64,000 nt of DNA from Diaphorobacter nitroreducens. GTDB taxonomy: Bacteria > Pseudomonadota > Gammaproteobacteria > Burkholderiales > Burkholderiaceae_C. The stretch spans positions 1 to 64,000 of the forward strand of contig RJVL01000005.1 of NCBI GenBank assembly GCA_003755025.1. The letters run 5' to 3'. The notes beneath the pieces were generated by a model. The model did not search any database. It was not told the DNA's origin and was given only the letters and a program-made list of their open reading frames with translations. The position numbers and the translations under genes are program-made. Of the stretch, positions 49,756-57,721 are shown piece after piece (the stretch's first letter is position 1; each line of letters begins with the position of its first letter).

Positions 49756-50874
49756 ATGGCCCTGATTCCCGTCACCATCCTCACCGGCTTCCTCGGCTCC
49801 GGCAAGACCACGCTGCTCAAGCGCGTGCTGTCCGAAATGCACGGCCAGAAGATCGCCGTGATCGAAAACGAGTTCGGCGAGGAAAACATCGACACCGACA
49901 TCCTCAAGACCGAGTCCAAAGAGCAGATTCTGCAGATGAGCAACGGCTGCATCTGCTGCACCATCCGCGAGGATCTGCGCGAAACCCTGCAGTTGTTGGC
50001 CGCCAAGCGCCGCAAGGGGCTGGTGGCGTTCGACCGCGTGGTGATCGAGACCACGGGGCTTGCCGACCCCGGCCCCGTGGCGCAGACTTTTTTCATGGAC
50101 GATGAGATCGCCGAGACCTATCTCATCGATTCCATCATTACTTTGGTGGACGCCAAGCACGCCCAGCAGCAGCTGGACGACCGCCAAGAGGCACGCCGGC
50201 AGGTGGGCTTTGCCGACCAGATATTCCTGTCCAAGACCGACCTGGTGAGCGAGGAGGAAAAGAACGACCTGATCCACCGCCTCAAGCACATGAACCCGCG
50301 CGCGCCCATCCGCGCGGTGCATTTTGGCGATGTGCCGCTGGCCGAGGTGCTGGACCTGCGTGGCTTCAATCTCAATGCCAAGCTGGACATCGACCCGGAC
50401 TTCTTGAAGGAAGAAGACGCGCACGACCACAGCCATTGCGACCATGACCACGGGCACTGCGAACACGAGCACGACCATGGGCATGACCATGCGCACGGCG
50501 AGCACGGCGGCCACGACCATGGCCATGAGCACAAGCATGACGAGCACTGCAAGCACCCGCATCACCACCACCATGACGACGACGTCAAGAGCTTTGTCTA
50601 CCGCGCCGACCGTGCCTTCGATCCGGCCAAGCTGGAGGACTTCCTGGGCGCCATCGTCAATATCTACGGCCCGCGCATGCTGCGCTACAAGGGCGTGCTG
50701 AATATGAAAGGCACCGATCGCAAGGTGATCTTCCAGGGCGTGCACCAGCTCATGGGCAGCGACCTGGGCCCCCAGTGGGCCGAAGGCGAGGCGCGCCAGA
50801 GCAAGATGGTGTTCATCGGCATCGACCTGCCGCAGGACATCCTGCAACAGGGGCTGGAGCAGTGCCTGGTGTGA
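49756..50874 (+). CDS. COG0523 (CobW/ZagA-like) GTPase, His-rich metallochaperone
   Basis: A 372-aa G3E GTPase. It has Walker A TGFLGSGKTTLL, the metal-binding CxCC motif in GCICCTI, the guanine-specificity motif SKTDL, and a C-terminal CobW_C domain (FVYRADRAFDPAKLEDFL). A His/Asp-rich stretch at residues about 223-276 (HDHSHCDHDHGHCEHEHDHG and on) is typical of zinc-chaperone members. Its neighbour dksA encodes a Cys-poor DksA, a pairing that suggests zinc homeostasis. No Zur box was seen. Confidence 0.87.
   Translation: MALIPVTILTGFLGSGKTTLLKRVLSEMHGQKIAVIENEFGEENIDTDILKTESKEQILQMSNGCICCTIREDLRETLQLLAAKRRKGLVAFDRVVIETTGLADPGPVAQTFFMDDEIAETYLIDSIITLVDAKHAQQQLDDRQEARRQVGFADQIFLSKTDLVSEEEKNDLIHRLKHMNPRAPIRAVHFGDVPLAEVLDLRGFNLNAKLDIDPDFLKEEDAHDHSHCDHDHGHCEHEHDHGHDHAHGEHGGHDHGHEHKHDEHCKHPHHHHHDDDVKSFVYRADRAFDPAKLEDFLGAIVNIYGPRMLRYKGVLNMKGTDRKVIFQGVHQLMGSDLGPQWAEGEARQSKMVFIGIDLPQDILQQGLEQCLV
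50419..50583 (+). repeat. His-rich low-complexity tract in the COG0523 gene
   Basis: Imperfect CAC/CAT-GAC repeats encoding the His/Asp-rich metal-binding linker. Prone to length change but in frame here. Confidence 0.8.
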
Positions 50875-50953
50875 GGCCCGTGGTGGCTGGCGGTAAAGTG
50901 CACTACGCCTGTGTGGTATCCACAACGTTTTGCGCTCGGCCAGCGCAGGTCTA

Positions 50954-50959
50954 TACAAT
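50954..50959 (+). promoter_or_regulatory. Candidate minus-10 of dksA
   Basis: TACAAT within CTATACAATC, 112 nt upstream of the dksA GTG. A TTGCGC 19 bp upstream is a poor minus-35. Confidence 0.45.
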
Positions 50960-51071
50960 CGCGCCCCGGCAAAAACGCCCCCTGGGGCGCGTGCCATTCG
51001 CACCGTGCTGCACGAGGGGCCCTGGGCCCCGCACGCAGGCGGAAAAAGCCCGAACTGCGAGGAGACAGGAA

Positions 51072-51743
51072 GTGAAAGCCCAGTCCAGCAAAGCCCAGGC
51101 TGCGGCCCAGGCCAAGCGCGCGGGCGACGAACCCGCGCCGGTAACCGCGCGGCGCCTCCGGCCTTCTCCTTCCGGTTCCGGGCAATTGACCGTACCATCC
51201 AAGGCCACCGCGGCGGCGCCCGGCGCCCCCGAAGCCAGCTTTACCAAAACTATGCCTACGACCCTGCAAACCCCTGTGGCGGCCGCCAAGAAAGATCCCA
51301 AGCTGGCCAACAACTGGAAGACCAAGTCTGCCGAAGACCTGACGGACGCCGAAGTGCTGGCCATGCCCGAGAGCGAGTACATGAATGAGAAGCAGCTGGC
51401 GTTCTTCCGCCACAAGCTGGCTCAGCTCAAGCAGGACATGCACAACAACGCGGGCGAAACCACCGAGCACCTGCGCGAGGACACCGTGGTGGTCCCCGAT
51501 CCGGCCGACCGCGCGACGATCGAGGAAGAGCACGCGCTGGAACTGCGCACGCGCGACCGCGAGCGCAAGCTGCTCAAGAAGATCGAGCAGTCCATCGCGC
51601 GCATCGACGCCGGCGACTACGGTTATTGCGACGAGACGGGCGAGCCCATCGGCGTAGGCCGCCTGCTGGCGCGCCCCACGGCCACGCTGTCGCTGGAGGC
51701 GCAGCAGCGCCGCGAACTCAAGCAGAAAATGTTTGGCGACTGA
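51072..51743 (+). CDS. dksA: RNA polymerase-binding transcription factor DksA, N-terminally extended, Cys-poor
   Basis: A 223-aa DksA, which with ppGpp redirects RNA polymerase during stringent response. Coiled-coil tip and arms lie in the LAFFRHKLAQLKQDM to IEQSIARIDAG region with the tip acidic residues in PDPADRAT. The C-terminal zinc-finger region reads YCDETGEPIGVGRLLARPTA, with only one of the four zinc Cys, as in other betaproteobacterial DksA. The GTG at 51072 has a perfect AGGAG 7 nt upstream and adds about 60 Ala/Pro/Lys-rich residues before MPTTLQTP; the internal ATG at 51253 has no ribosome-binding site. Confidence 0.9.
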   Translation: MKAQSSKAQAAAQAKRAGDEPAPVTARRLRPSPSGSGQLTVPSKATAAAPGAPEASFTKTMPTTLQTPVAAAKKDPKLANNWKTKSAEDLTDAEVLAMPESEYMNEKQLAFFRHKLAQLKQDMHNNAGETTEHLREDTVVVPDPADRATIEEEHALELRTRDRERKLLKKIEQSIARIDAGDYGYCDETGEPIGVGRLLARPTATLSLEAQQRRELKQKMFGD

Positions 51744-51796
51744 TCCAGCGGTCGATTGCCGCAAGACGCCCGCACTGCGCACGCCCATTTGCATCC

Positions 51797-53605
51797 ATGA
51801 GCAAGGAAGACACCACCACATCCGGCGGCCTGCTGTCCAAGATGGTGCGGTTCGTGCGCAATCCCACCGTCAACTGGTCCGATCTCGATGCGGTCGAGGC
51901 GGACCGCGAGAGCCAGTACAGCAAGCAGATGCTCAAGGAGATGATCGAGCGCAAGCGGCGCAACGATTTCGTGCGCCGCCGCGAGTTCGATCAGCTGCGC
52001 AAGCTGCGCCAGCGCGAGGCCCTGCACGGCCAGCGCCCTGAAGACATCACTGCGCGCACGTCGTTCTTCCAGACCAGCATGACCTCGCCCGATGAGCGGG
52101 CCGTCACGCTCAAGAAGATCGACGAGATCGAGGCGCAGATGTCGCAGCAATGGTGGAAGGGCAAAGGGTCGGGAGAAACCCCGGCCCCAACCCCTGCGGC
52201 GCCCGCGCCTGACGGTGCGGCGCTGCCCGCAGCGTCCGCAGCCCCCGCGCCGCGACCCGCACCGGTGGCTGCCGCGGCTTTTGCCGCTGCACCCATCGCA
52301 GGACAACCGTCGCCTGCGGCCGCGGCCATGGCGGCGGCGCTGGCCTCCAGCGGGCTGGCCGGCGACCCCGCGCGCGCCTTTGCGCCGACTGCGCCGCTGA
52401 GCCTGCCGCCGACGCTCGACAAGGCGCCCGCCGTCGAGCCGATGTTCCACGACGCGAGCCCGGTGGTCGTACCCCCGCCGCTCGCGGAGGACGCGCCGCA
52501 GCCCGCGCCGTCCCAACCGGAGAAGTTCGTGCACGAACCCGACCTGGAAGAGGCCGCGATCCGCTTTGCCAATGGCGACTATGCCGGCGCGGAGTCGGGC
52601 CTGAAGGAAGTGCTGGTCCAACACCAGCACAGTGACCCCCAGCAGCAGCATGACATCTGGATGACCCTGTTTGACCTGTACCGGGCCACGGGCCAGCAGG
52701 AGCCTTTCGACGCGCTGGCCATTGACTATGCCGCTCGTTTCGGTCGCTCGGCGCCGCTGTGGTTCTCGTTGCCAGAACAGCTGGGTTTGAAGGCCATGAC
52801 GCCTGACGTGGGTGCACCCGCCATCCCGCAGAGGGAACTGAGCTGGAGTGCACAATCCACCCTCACGCAGCAATCGATTGCGGCGCTGCAGGCCTCGCTG
52901 GCGCGTTCCGCGCCGCCCTGGACCCTGAACTGGACGCGGCTGACCGCGATCGATCTGCCGGCGGTCACCGCGCTGGCCGAGCTGTTCGAGGCCTGCGCGG
53001 AGCGGGATGTGCAGATCCACTTCGTCGGCACCGCCGCGCTGCAGGGGGTCCTGCAGGCCCACACCCAGTCGGGGGACCGCGGCGCCGATCCACAGTGGTG
53101 GCGGCTGCGCATGGCGGCGCTGCGGCTCATGGGGCTGCCCGATGAGTTCGAACTCGTCGCGCTGGACTACTGCGTCACCTACGAGGTCTCGCCGCCATCG
53201 TGGGCGCCTCCGCGCTGCGGCTACAGCGGCGACGACGGTGCGCAGCCACCGGCCACGCCAGAGGCGGCCGACAGCGCGCTGTACGCGTCGGGGTTCGCAC
53301 TGTCGCAGCCGGGCGGCGTGGACGAGGGGCCTGTCGCCACGCTCGAAGGCCACATCGAGGGGGATGCGGCCTCCGTCCTGGAGCCGCTGGAGCCTCTCGT
53401 GCGCCCCGGCGTGCCGCTGAACGTGGCCTGCGACCGGCTGATCCGCATCGATTTCGCTGCCGTGGGCTCGGTGCTGAACTGGGCGGCCACCCAGCAGGCG
53501 CAAGGGCATGTGGTGCAGTTCACCAACCTGCACCGGTTGGTCGCCGTGTTCTTCAACGTGATAGGCGTGAACGAGCACGCCTGGGTGGTGCCCCGCAAGA
53601 ACTGA
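51797..53605 (+). CDS. TPR- and STAS-like protein of unknown function between dksA and hslV
   Basis: A 602-aa cytoplasmic protein. Residues about 1-120 are charged and helical (MLKEMIERKRRNDFVRRREF). A Pro/Ala-rich linker spans about 125-250. A TPR/FimV-like segment follows at about 255-320 (DLEEAAIRFANGDYAGAESGL). Two STAS-like halves come next: WTLNWTRLTAIDLPAVTALAE near 375 and NVACDRLIRIDFAAVGSVLNW near 540, the second ending FFNVIGVNEHAWVVPRKN. The tandem STAS arrangement suggests a scaffold or anti-anti-sigma-like role. The position between dksA and hslVU is typical of Burkholderiales. Confidence 0.65.
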   Translation: MSKEDTTTSGGLLSKMVRFVRNPTVNWSDLDAVEADRESQYSKQMLKEMIERKRRNDFVRRREFDQLRKLRQREALHGQRPEDITARTSFFQTSMTSPDERAVTLKKIDEIEAQMSQQWWKGKGSGETPAPTPAAPAPDGAALPAASAAPAPRPAPVAAAAFAAAPIAGQPSPAAAAMAAALASSGLAGDPARAFAPTAPLSLPPTLDKAPAVEPMFHDASPVVVPPPLAEDAPQPAPSQPEKFVHEPDLEEAAIRFANGDYAGAESGLKEVLVQHQHSDPQQQHDIWMTLFDLYRATGQQEPFDALAIDYAARFGRSAPLWFSLPEQLGLKAMTPDVGAPAIPQRELSWSAQSTLTQQSIAALQASLARSAPPWTLNWTRLTAIDLPAVTALAELFEACAERDVQIHFVGTAALQGVLQAHTQSGDRGADPQWWRLRMAALRLMGLPDEFELVALDYCVTYEVSPPSWAPPRCGYSGDDGAQPPATPEAADSALYASGFALSQPGGVDEGPVATLEGHIEGDAASVLEPLEPLVRPGVPLNVACDRLIRIDFAAVGSVLNWAATQQAQGHVVQFTNLHRLVAVFFNVIGVNEHAWVVPRKN

Positions 53606-53661
53606 GGCCGCACCGGCTATTTGCCACTCCGGGGCCGTTGCCGAGAAGGTGCTCTGCCGTG

Positions 53662-53689
53662 CTTGCAAGGCGGCGTGGCGCCCCCATAT
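53662..53689 (+). promoter_or_regulatory. Sigma-32 heat-shock promoter of hslVU
   Basis: CTTGCAA (53662-53668), a 13-bp spacer and CCCCATAT (53682-53689) match the sigma-32 consensus CTTGAAA-N11-16-CCCCATNT at all but one position. Its minus-10 ends 9 nt before the hslV ATG, so the mRNA leader would be only 2-4 nt. Confidence 0.8.
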
Positions 53690-53698
53690 GCACGAGCT

Positions 53699-54244
53699 AT
53701 GGAACAGTACCACGGCACCACCATCCTCAGCGTCCGACGCCAGACGGCGGACGGCATCCAGGTCGCCCTTGGCGGCGACGGACAGGTCACCCTGGGCAAC
53801 ATCGTTGTCAAGGGCACGGCGCGCAAGGTGCGCAAGCTCTACCAGGGGCGGGTCCTGGCGGGCTTTGCCGGCGCCACGGCCGATGCGTTCACGCTGTTTG
53901 AGCGTTTCGAGGCCAAGCTGGAAAAGCACCAGGGCCAACTGACGCGCGCGGCCATCGAACTCACCAAGGATTGGCGTACCGACCGCGTGCTGCGCCGCCT
54001 GGAGGCCATGCTGGCCGTGGCGGACCATTCCGCATCCCTCATCATCACCGGCAACGGCGACGTGCTTGAGCCCGAGCAGGGCATCATCGCCATCGGCTCG
54101 GGCGGCGCCTACGCCCACTCGGCCGCCAAGGCGCTCTTGAGCAACACGGACCTGCCCGCGGCCGAGATCGTCAAGAAGTCGCTGGAGATCGCGGGCGAGC
54201 TGTGCATCTACACCAACATGCACCACACCATCGAGACGTTGTAG
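53699..54244 (+). CDS. hslV: ATP-dependent protease proteolytic subunit HslV
   Basis: A 181-aa threonine peptidase forming a double hexamer under HslU. A six-residue propeptide (MEQYHG) precedes the catalytic TTILSVRR; mature Thr1 should be exposed by autocleavage. The [10 protein letters not shown] motif, the active-site Lys in [11 protein letters not shown] and [19 protein letters not shown] follow. The start at 53699 is fixed by the propeptide and homology. No Shine-Dalgarno of normal spacing is visible because the heat-shock promoter abuts the start. Confidence 0.95.
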   Translation: MEQYHGTTILSVRRQTADGIQVALGGDGQVTLGNIVVKGTARKVRKLYQGRVLAGFAGATADAFTLFERFEAKLEKHQGQLTRAAIELTKDWRTDRVLRRLEAMLAVADHSASLIITGNGDVLEPEQGIIAIGSGGAYAHSAAKALLSNTDLPAAEIVKKSLEIAGELCIYTNMHHTIETL

Positions 54245-54255
54245 GCGTCGTGTGG

Positions 54256-54320
54256 TGAGCTATCTTTTTTGTAGCTGTTTGCGCTTGTCTATCAAGCGCC
54301 AACAGCTCATTTGAATCATA
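54256..54320. repeat. Palindromic repeat copy 15 (between hslV and hslU)
   Basis: TTTTTTGTAGCTGTTTGCGC, TTGTCTATCAAG, CGCCAACAGCTC. The arms AGCTGTTTGCGCTTG and CAAGCGCCAACAGCT form a 15-bp stem with one mismatch and a 5-nt loop. It occupies most of the 95-nt hslV-hslU gap; no strong T run follows on the plus strand. Confidence 0.88.
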
Positions 54321-54339
54321 AAGACAGGCAGTCTGCAGC

Positions 54340-55680
54340 ATGTCCTCCATGAGTCCCCAGGAAATCGTCTCCGAACTCGACCGCCACATCGTCGGCCAGA
54401 ACGGCGCCAAGCGCGCCGTGGCCATTGCGCTGCGCAACCGCTGGCGCCGCCAGCAGGTGGACGCCAGCCTGCGGCACGAGATCACGCCCAAGAACATCCT
54501 CATGATCGGCCCCACGGGCGTGGGCAAGACCGAGATCGCGCGGCGCCTGGCGCGCCTGGCGGACGCGCCGTTCATCAAGGTCGAGGCCACCAAGTTCACC
54601 GAGGTGGGCTACGTGGGCAAGGACGTGGATTCCATCGTCCGCGATCTGGTGGAAGTGGCCGTGAAACAGACGCGCGAAGCCGACATGAAAAAGGTGCGCG
54701 TGCGTGCCGAAGACGCCGCCGAGGACCGCATCCTGGATGTGCTCATCCCTCCGGCGCGCGGCGCCAGCGTCGATACCGCGCGCACCGGCGATCCCGCGGG
54801 CGACAGCACGGCGCGCCAGGTGTTCCGCAAGAAGCTGCGCGAGGGCCAGCTGGACGACAAGGAGATCGAGATCGACCTGGCCGATGCGCGGCCGCAGTTC
54901 GAAATCATGAGCCCGGCCGGCATGGAGGAGATGGCCGAGCAGTTGCGTGGCATGTTCAGCCAGATGGGCCAGGAGCGGCGTCGCGCGCGCAAGCTCAAAA
55001 TCGCCGAGGCTATGAAGCTGCTGGTCGAGGAAGAGGCCGCCAAGCTGGTCAATGAGGAAGAGGTCAAGACGCGGGCGCTGGCCAACGCCGAGCAGAACGG
55101 TATTGTTTTCATCGACGAGATCGACAAGGTCGCGTCGCGCCAGGAGGCCGGCGGCGCCGACGTCTCGCGCCAGGGCGTGCAGCGCGACCTGCTGCCGCTG
55201 GTGGAAGGCACCACGGTGTCCACCAAGTACGGCATGGTCAAGACCGACCACATCCTGTTCATCGCCTCGGGGGCGTTCCACCTGGCCAAGCCGAGCGACC
55301 TGATCCCCGAGCTGCAGGGGCGCTTCCCGATACGCGTGGAACTCACCTCCCTGTCGGTGCAGGACTTCGAGGCCATCCTCACGCAGACCCATGCGTCGCT
55401 GGTCAAGCAGTACCAGGCGCTGCTGGAGACGGAAGGCGTCACCTTGGATTTCACGCCCGAGGGCATCACCCGCCTGGCCCACATTGCCTTCGAGGTGAAT
55501 GAGCGCACCGAAAACATCGGCGCGCGCCGCCTGTCCACGGTGATGGAGCGGCTGCTGGACGAGGTGAGTTATGACGCCACGCGCCTCTCGGGGCAGACCG
55601 TGGTGGTGGATGCCGGCTACGTGAATGCGCGGCTGCAGTCGCTGAGCCAGGACGAAGACTTGTCCCGATACATCCTGTGA
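54340..55680 (+). CDS. hslU: ATP-dependent protease ATPase subunit HslU
   Basis: A 446-aa AAA+ unfoldase for HslV. Residues begin [20 protein letters not shown]. Walker A is [15 protein letters not shown], and Walker B is [12 protein letters not shown]. The intermediate domain (about 110-240) and C-terminal LSRYIL, which inserts into HslV to activate it, are present. Length matches E. coli HslU (443 aa). Co-transcribed with hslV; the palindromic repeat between them may affect relative expression. Confidence 0.96.
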   Translation: MSSMSPQEIVSELDRHIVGQNGAKRAVAIALRNRWRRQQVDASLRHEITPKNILMIGPTGVGKTEIARRLARLADAPFIKVEATKFTEVGYVGKDVDSIVRDLVEVAVKQTREADMKKVRVRAEDAAEDRILDVLIPPARGASVDTARTGDPAGDSTARQVFRKKLREGQLDDKEIEIDLADARPQFEIMSPAGMEEMAEQLRGMFSQMGQERRRARKLKIAEAMKLLVEEEAAKLVNEEEVKTRALANAEQNGIVFIDEIDKVASRQEAGGADVSRQGVQRDLLPLVEGTTVSTKYGMVKTDHILFIASGAFHLAKPSDLIPELQGRFPIRVELTSLSVQDFEAILTQTHASLVKQYQALLETEGVTLDFTPEGITRLAHIAFEVNERTENIGARRLSTVMERLLDEVSYDATRLSGQTVVVDAGYVNARLQSLSQDEDLSRYIL

Positions 55681-55740
55681 TGCCTGGTTGCGCGGGGCGT
55701 CAAGCCTTCATAAACCACTTGCATACCTACAGCTAAGTGC

Positions 55741-55802
55741 TTAATCAATAAGGACATTTGCCCGATTTTCACCTTGGAAATCGGCGCTAAGTCCTTGATT
55801 TC
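55741..55802. other. AT-richer island with nested inverted repeats between hslU and mraZ
   Basis: AATCAATAAGGAC and GTCCTTGATT (55743-55800) form an outer stem with a bulge. CCGATTTTC and GGAAATCGG (55762-55784) form an inner stem. CTAAGTGCTTAAT and CTAAGTCCTTGAT flank it as near-direct repeats. Much less GC-rich than the neighbouring genes. It could act as a terminator for hslU or carry regulator sites; no T run follows. Confidence 0.45.
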
Positions 55803-55828
55803 ATTGCAAAATTTTGTTGCGGCGCCTC

Positions 55829-55856
55829 TTGCCTGGTGTTCTTTTCCTGCTACAGT
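55829..55856 (+). promoter_or_regulatory. Promoter of mraZ and the division cluster
   Basis: TTGCCT (55829-55834), 16 bp, TACAGT (55851-55856). The MraZ operator begins within the minus-10, so bound MraZ would block initiation. Confidence 0.55.
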
Positions 55857-55887
55857 GCAAAAAAGTGCAATTAAGTGGTGAAAAGTG
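55853..55887 (+). promoter_or_regulatory. MraZ operator: four AGTG repeats at exact 10-bp period
   Basis: CAGTG, AAGTG, AAGTG and AAGTG at 55853, 55863, 55873 and 55883, each separated by 5 nt. MraZ is a ring-shaped AbrB-fold repressor that binds three or four such short direct repeats upstream of its own gene. The exact period and location make this the autoregulatory site. Confidence 0.82.
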
Positions 55888-55944
55888 CCCTTTGCACCCT
55901 CTCTCGGGGTGGAAAGCGGCAGTAGCGGGCAAGGGGTTCCATCG

Positions 55945-56373
55945 GTGTTTCAAGGGGCGTCATCGCTGAGTCTGGATGCAAAGGGGCGGCTGTCCGTGCC
56001 GACCCGGCATCGTGACGCCCTCACGGCGCAGGCGGGCGGCCAGCTCACCCTCACCAAGCACCCCGATGGCTGCCTGATGGTCTTCCCCCGTCCCGAGTGG
56101 GAGAAGTTCCGCGAGCGCATTGCCCAGCTGCCCATGTCCGCGCAATGGTGGAAGCGCATCTTCCTCGGCAACGCGATGGACGTGGAGATGGACGGCACCG
56201 GCCGGGTGCTGGTCTCCCCCGAATTGCGCGAGGCTGCCGGCCTGTCCAAGGACGCCATCCTGCTGGGCATGGGCAACCACTTCGAGCTGTGGGACAAGGC
56301 CACCTACGAGGCCAAGGAAGCCGCGGCCATGCAGGCCGAGATGCCCGATGTCTTCAAGGATTTCTCTTTCTAG
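55945..56373 (+). CDS. mraZ: Transcriptional regulator MraZ
   Basis: A 142-aa regulator of the dcw cluster, with two AbrB-like domains each ending in a DARGR-type loop: [16 protein letters not shown] at the N-terminus and [16 protein letters not shown] near residue 85. The GTG at 55945 ([10 protein letters not shown]) is chosen as start, with AAGGGG 8 nt upstream; it gives the family length. A GTG at 55885 would add 20 residues but falls inside the MraZ operator. rsmH follows 9 nt later. Confidence 0.93.
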   Translation: MFQGASSLSLDAKGRLSVPTRHRDALTAQAGGQLTLTKHPDGCLMVFPRPEWEKFRERIAQLPMSAQWWKRIFLGNAMDVEMDGTGRVLVSPELREAAGLSKDAILLGMGNHFELWDKATYEAKEAAAMQAEMPDVFKDFSF

Positions 56374-56382
56374 GGGCCGCGT

Positions 56383-57309
56383 GTGAACCAGCCCCTGCAA
56401 CACACCACGGTCCTGCTCGACGAGGCGGTGCACGCCTTGCTGGGCGATGGCGATGCGCCTGCGGGCACCTTCGTGGACGGCACCTTTGGCAGGGGAGGGC
56501 ATTCGCGGCTCATCCTGCAGCGGTTGGGGCCGCAAGGCCGGCTGGTGGCGTTCGACAAGGACACCGAAGCCATTCAAGCAGCGGCGCGCATCACGGATGC
56601 GCGCTTTTCCATTCGGCACCAGGGGTTCAGCCATCTCGGGGAACTGCCCGCCGCCAGCGTGTCCGGTGTGCTGCTGGACCTGGGCGTGAGCTCCCCGCAG
56701 ATCGACGACCCCCAGCGCGGGTTCAGTTTTCGTTTCGATGGCCCGCTGGACATGCGCATGGACACCACGCGTGGCCAGAGCGTGGCCGAGTGGCTGGCAG
56801 ATGCCGAAACGGCACAGATTGCGGAGGTGATACGTGACTACGGTGAAGAACGGTTTGCTGGCCCCATTGCAAAGGCGATTGTTGCTCGGCGCACGGAACG
56901 CGGCCCCATTGCAAGCACCGCCGAACTGGCCGACATCGTGGCTGGCGCGGTCAAGACCCGCGAGCCGGGCCAGAACCCTGCAACGCGCACATTTCAGGCT
57001 CTTCGGATTTTCATCAACGCCGAGCTTGAGGAGCTGCAGCAGGCGCTAGAAGGCAGTCTGCGCGTGCTGCGGCCCGGTGGCCGGCTGGTGGTCATCAGCT
57101 TCCACTCGCTGGAAGACCGCATCGTCAAGCAGTTCATCGCACAGCACTCCAAGGAGGTCTACGACCGCCGTGCACCGTTCGCGCCGCCCCAGCCGATGCG
57201 GCTCAAGGCGCTGGAGCGCATCAAGCCAAGCACGGACGAGGTGGCCGCCAACGCGCGTGCGCGCAGCGCCGTGATGCGCGTGGCAGAACGCACGGAGGTG
57301 CCCGCATGA
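56383..57309 (+). CDS. rsmH: 16S rRNA (cytosine-1402-N4)-methyltransferase RsmH
   Basis: A 308-aa SAM-dependent methyltransferase (MraW). It has [14 protein letters not shown] at the N-terminus, the SAM motif [39 protein letters not shown] and [16 protein letters not shown]. Starts at GTG 56383. Its stop overlaps the start of a 38-codon ORF as ATGA. Second gene of the division cluster. Confidence 0.95.
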   Translation: MNQPLQHTTVLLDEAVHALLGDGDAPAGTFVDGTFGRGGHSRLILQRLGPQGRLVAFDKDTEAIQAAARITDARFSIRHQGFSHLGELPAASVSGVLLDLGVSSPQIDDPQRGFSFRFDGPLDMRMDTTRGQSVAEWLADAETAQIAEVIRDYGEERFAGPIAKAIVARRTERGPIASTAELADIVAGAVKTREPGQNPATRTFQALRIFINAELEELQQALEGSLRVLRPGGRLVVISFHSLEDRIVKQFIAQHSKEVYDRRAPFAPPQPMRLKALERIKPSTDEVAANARARSAVMRVAERTEVPA

Positions 57310-57422
57310 GCGACGCGCGGATGTGCCATGTCGCCACGCCGCTGCACGCGCATGCGCGGGGCGCGCTCGCTTCGCGGCACAGTCCTTCGAGCGTTGCAGG
57401 GCACACGGGAGGCGGGCGATGA
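57306..57422 (+). CDS. 38-codon ORF coupling rsmH to ftsL (ATGA overlap at both ends)
   Basis: An ORF of 38 codons plus stop beginning [20 protein letters not shown], in the gap between rsmH and ftsL. Its ATG overlaps the rsmH stop (ATGA, 57306-57309) and its TGA overlaps the ftsL ATG (ATGA, 57419-57422). The peptide is basic, Ala/His/Gly-rich and not hydrophobic. The arrangement would couple FtsL translation to RsmH through a leader peptide. No homologue is known to me; a chance ORF remains possible. Confidence 0.4.
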   Translation: MSDARMCHVATPLHAHARGALASRHSPSSVAGHTGGGR

Positions 57423-57721
57423 CGCGCATCAGCCTTGTGCTGCTGCTGGCGGTGATGGCCAGCGCGCTATACCTCGTGCATACGCAATACCAGTCGCGAA
57501 GGCTGTTCACCGAACTCGATCGCGCGGTGGCTGAGTCGCGCCGTTTGGAGACCGAACACCAGCGCCTGCAGGTGGACAAGCGCGCGCAGGCCACGCCGCT
57601 GCGCGTGGAGCGCCTGGCGCGCGACCGGCTGCAGATGCGTACCGCCACGCCGGCCATTACCGAATACGTGACCGACGGCGGTAACGTCGCCGTGCCAGCC
57701 GGCGAGGGGCGCGCGCCGTGA
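57419..57721 (+). CDS. ftsL: Cell division protein FtsL
   Basis: A 100-aa bitopic division protein. The cytoplasmic N-terminus is only three residues (MTR), then one TM helix (ISLVLLLAVMASALYLVHTQ) and a periplasmic coiled coil (RLFTELDRAVAESRRLETEH). It forms the FtsQLB complex that activates septal synthesis. GGGAGG lies 9 nt before the ATG. The stop overlaps ftsI as GTGA. Confidence 0.88.
   Translation: MTRISLVLLLAVMASALYLVHTQYQSRRLFTELDRAVAESRRLETEHQRLQVDKRAQATPLRVERLARDRLQMRTATPAITEYVTDGGNVAVPAGEGRAP

Noticed and set aside
50419-50583. CAC/CAT-rich tract as a DNA microsatellite with its own role
   Set aside because: It encodes the His-rich metal-binding linker expected in this GTPase family.
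51623-54226. An 867-codon minus-strand frame opposite the end of dksA, the STAS protein gene and hslV
   Set aside because: Antisense to conserved genes; composition is Arg/Gly/Gln/His-rich with no recognisable domain.
55885-55944. An upstream GTG start for mraZ
   Set aside because: It lies within the fourth AGTG box of the MraZ operator, adds residues not found in the family, and lacks a ribosome-binding site. GTG 55945 with AAGGGG is better.
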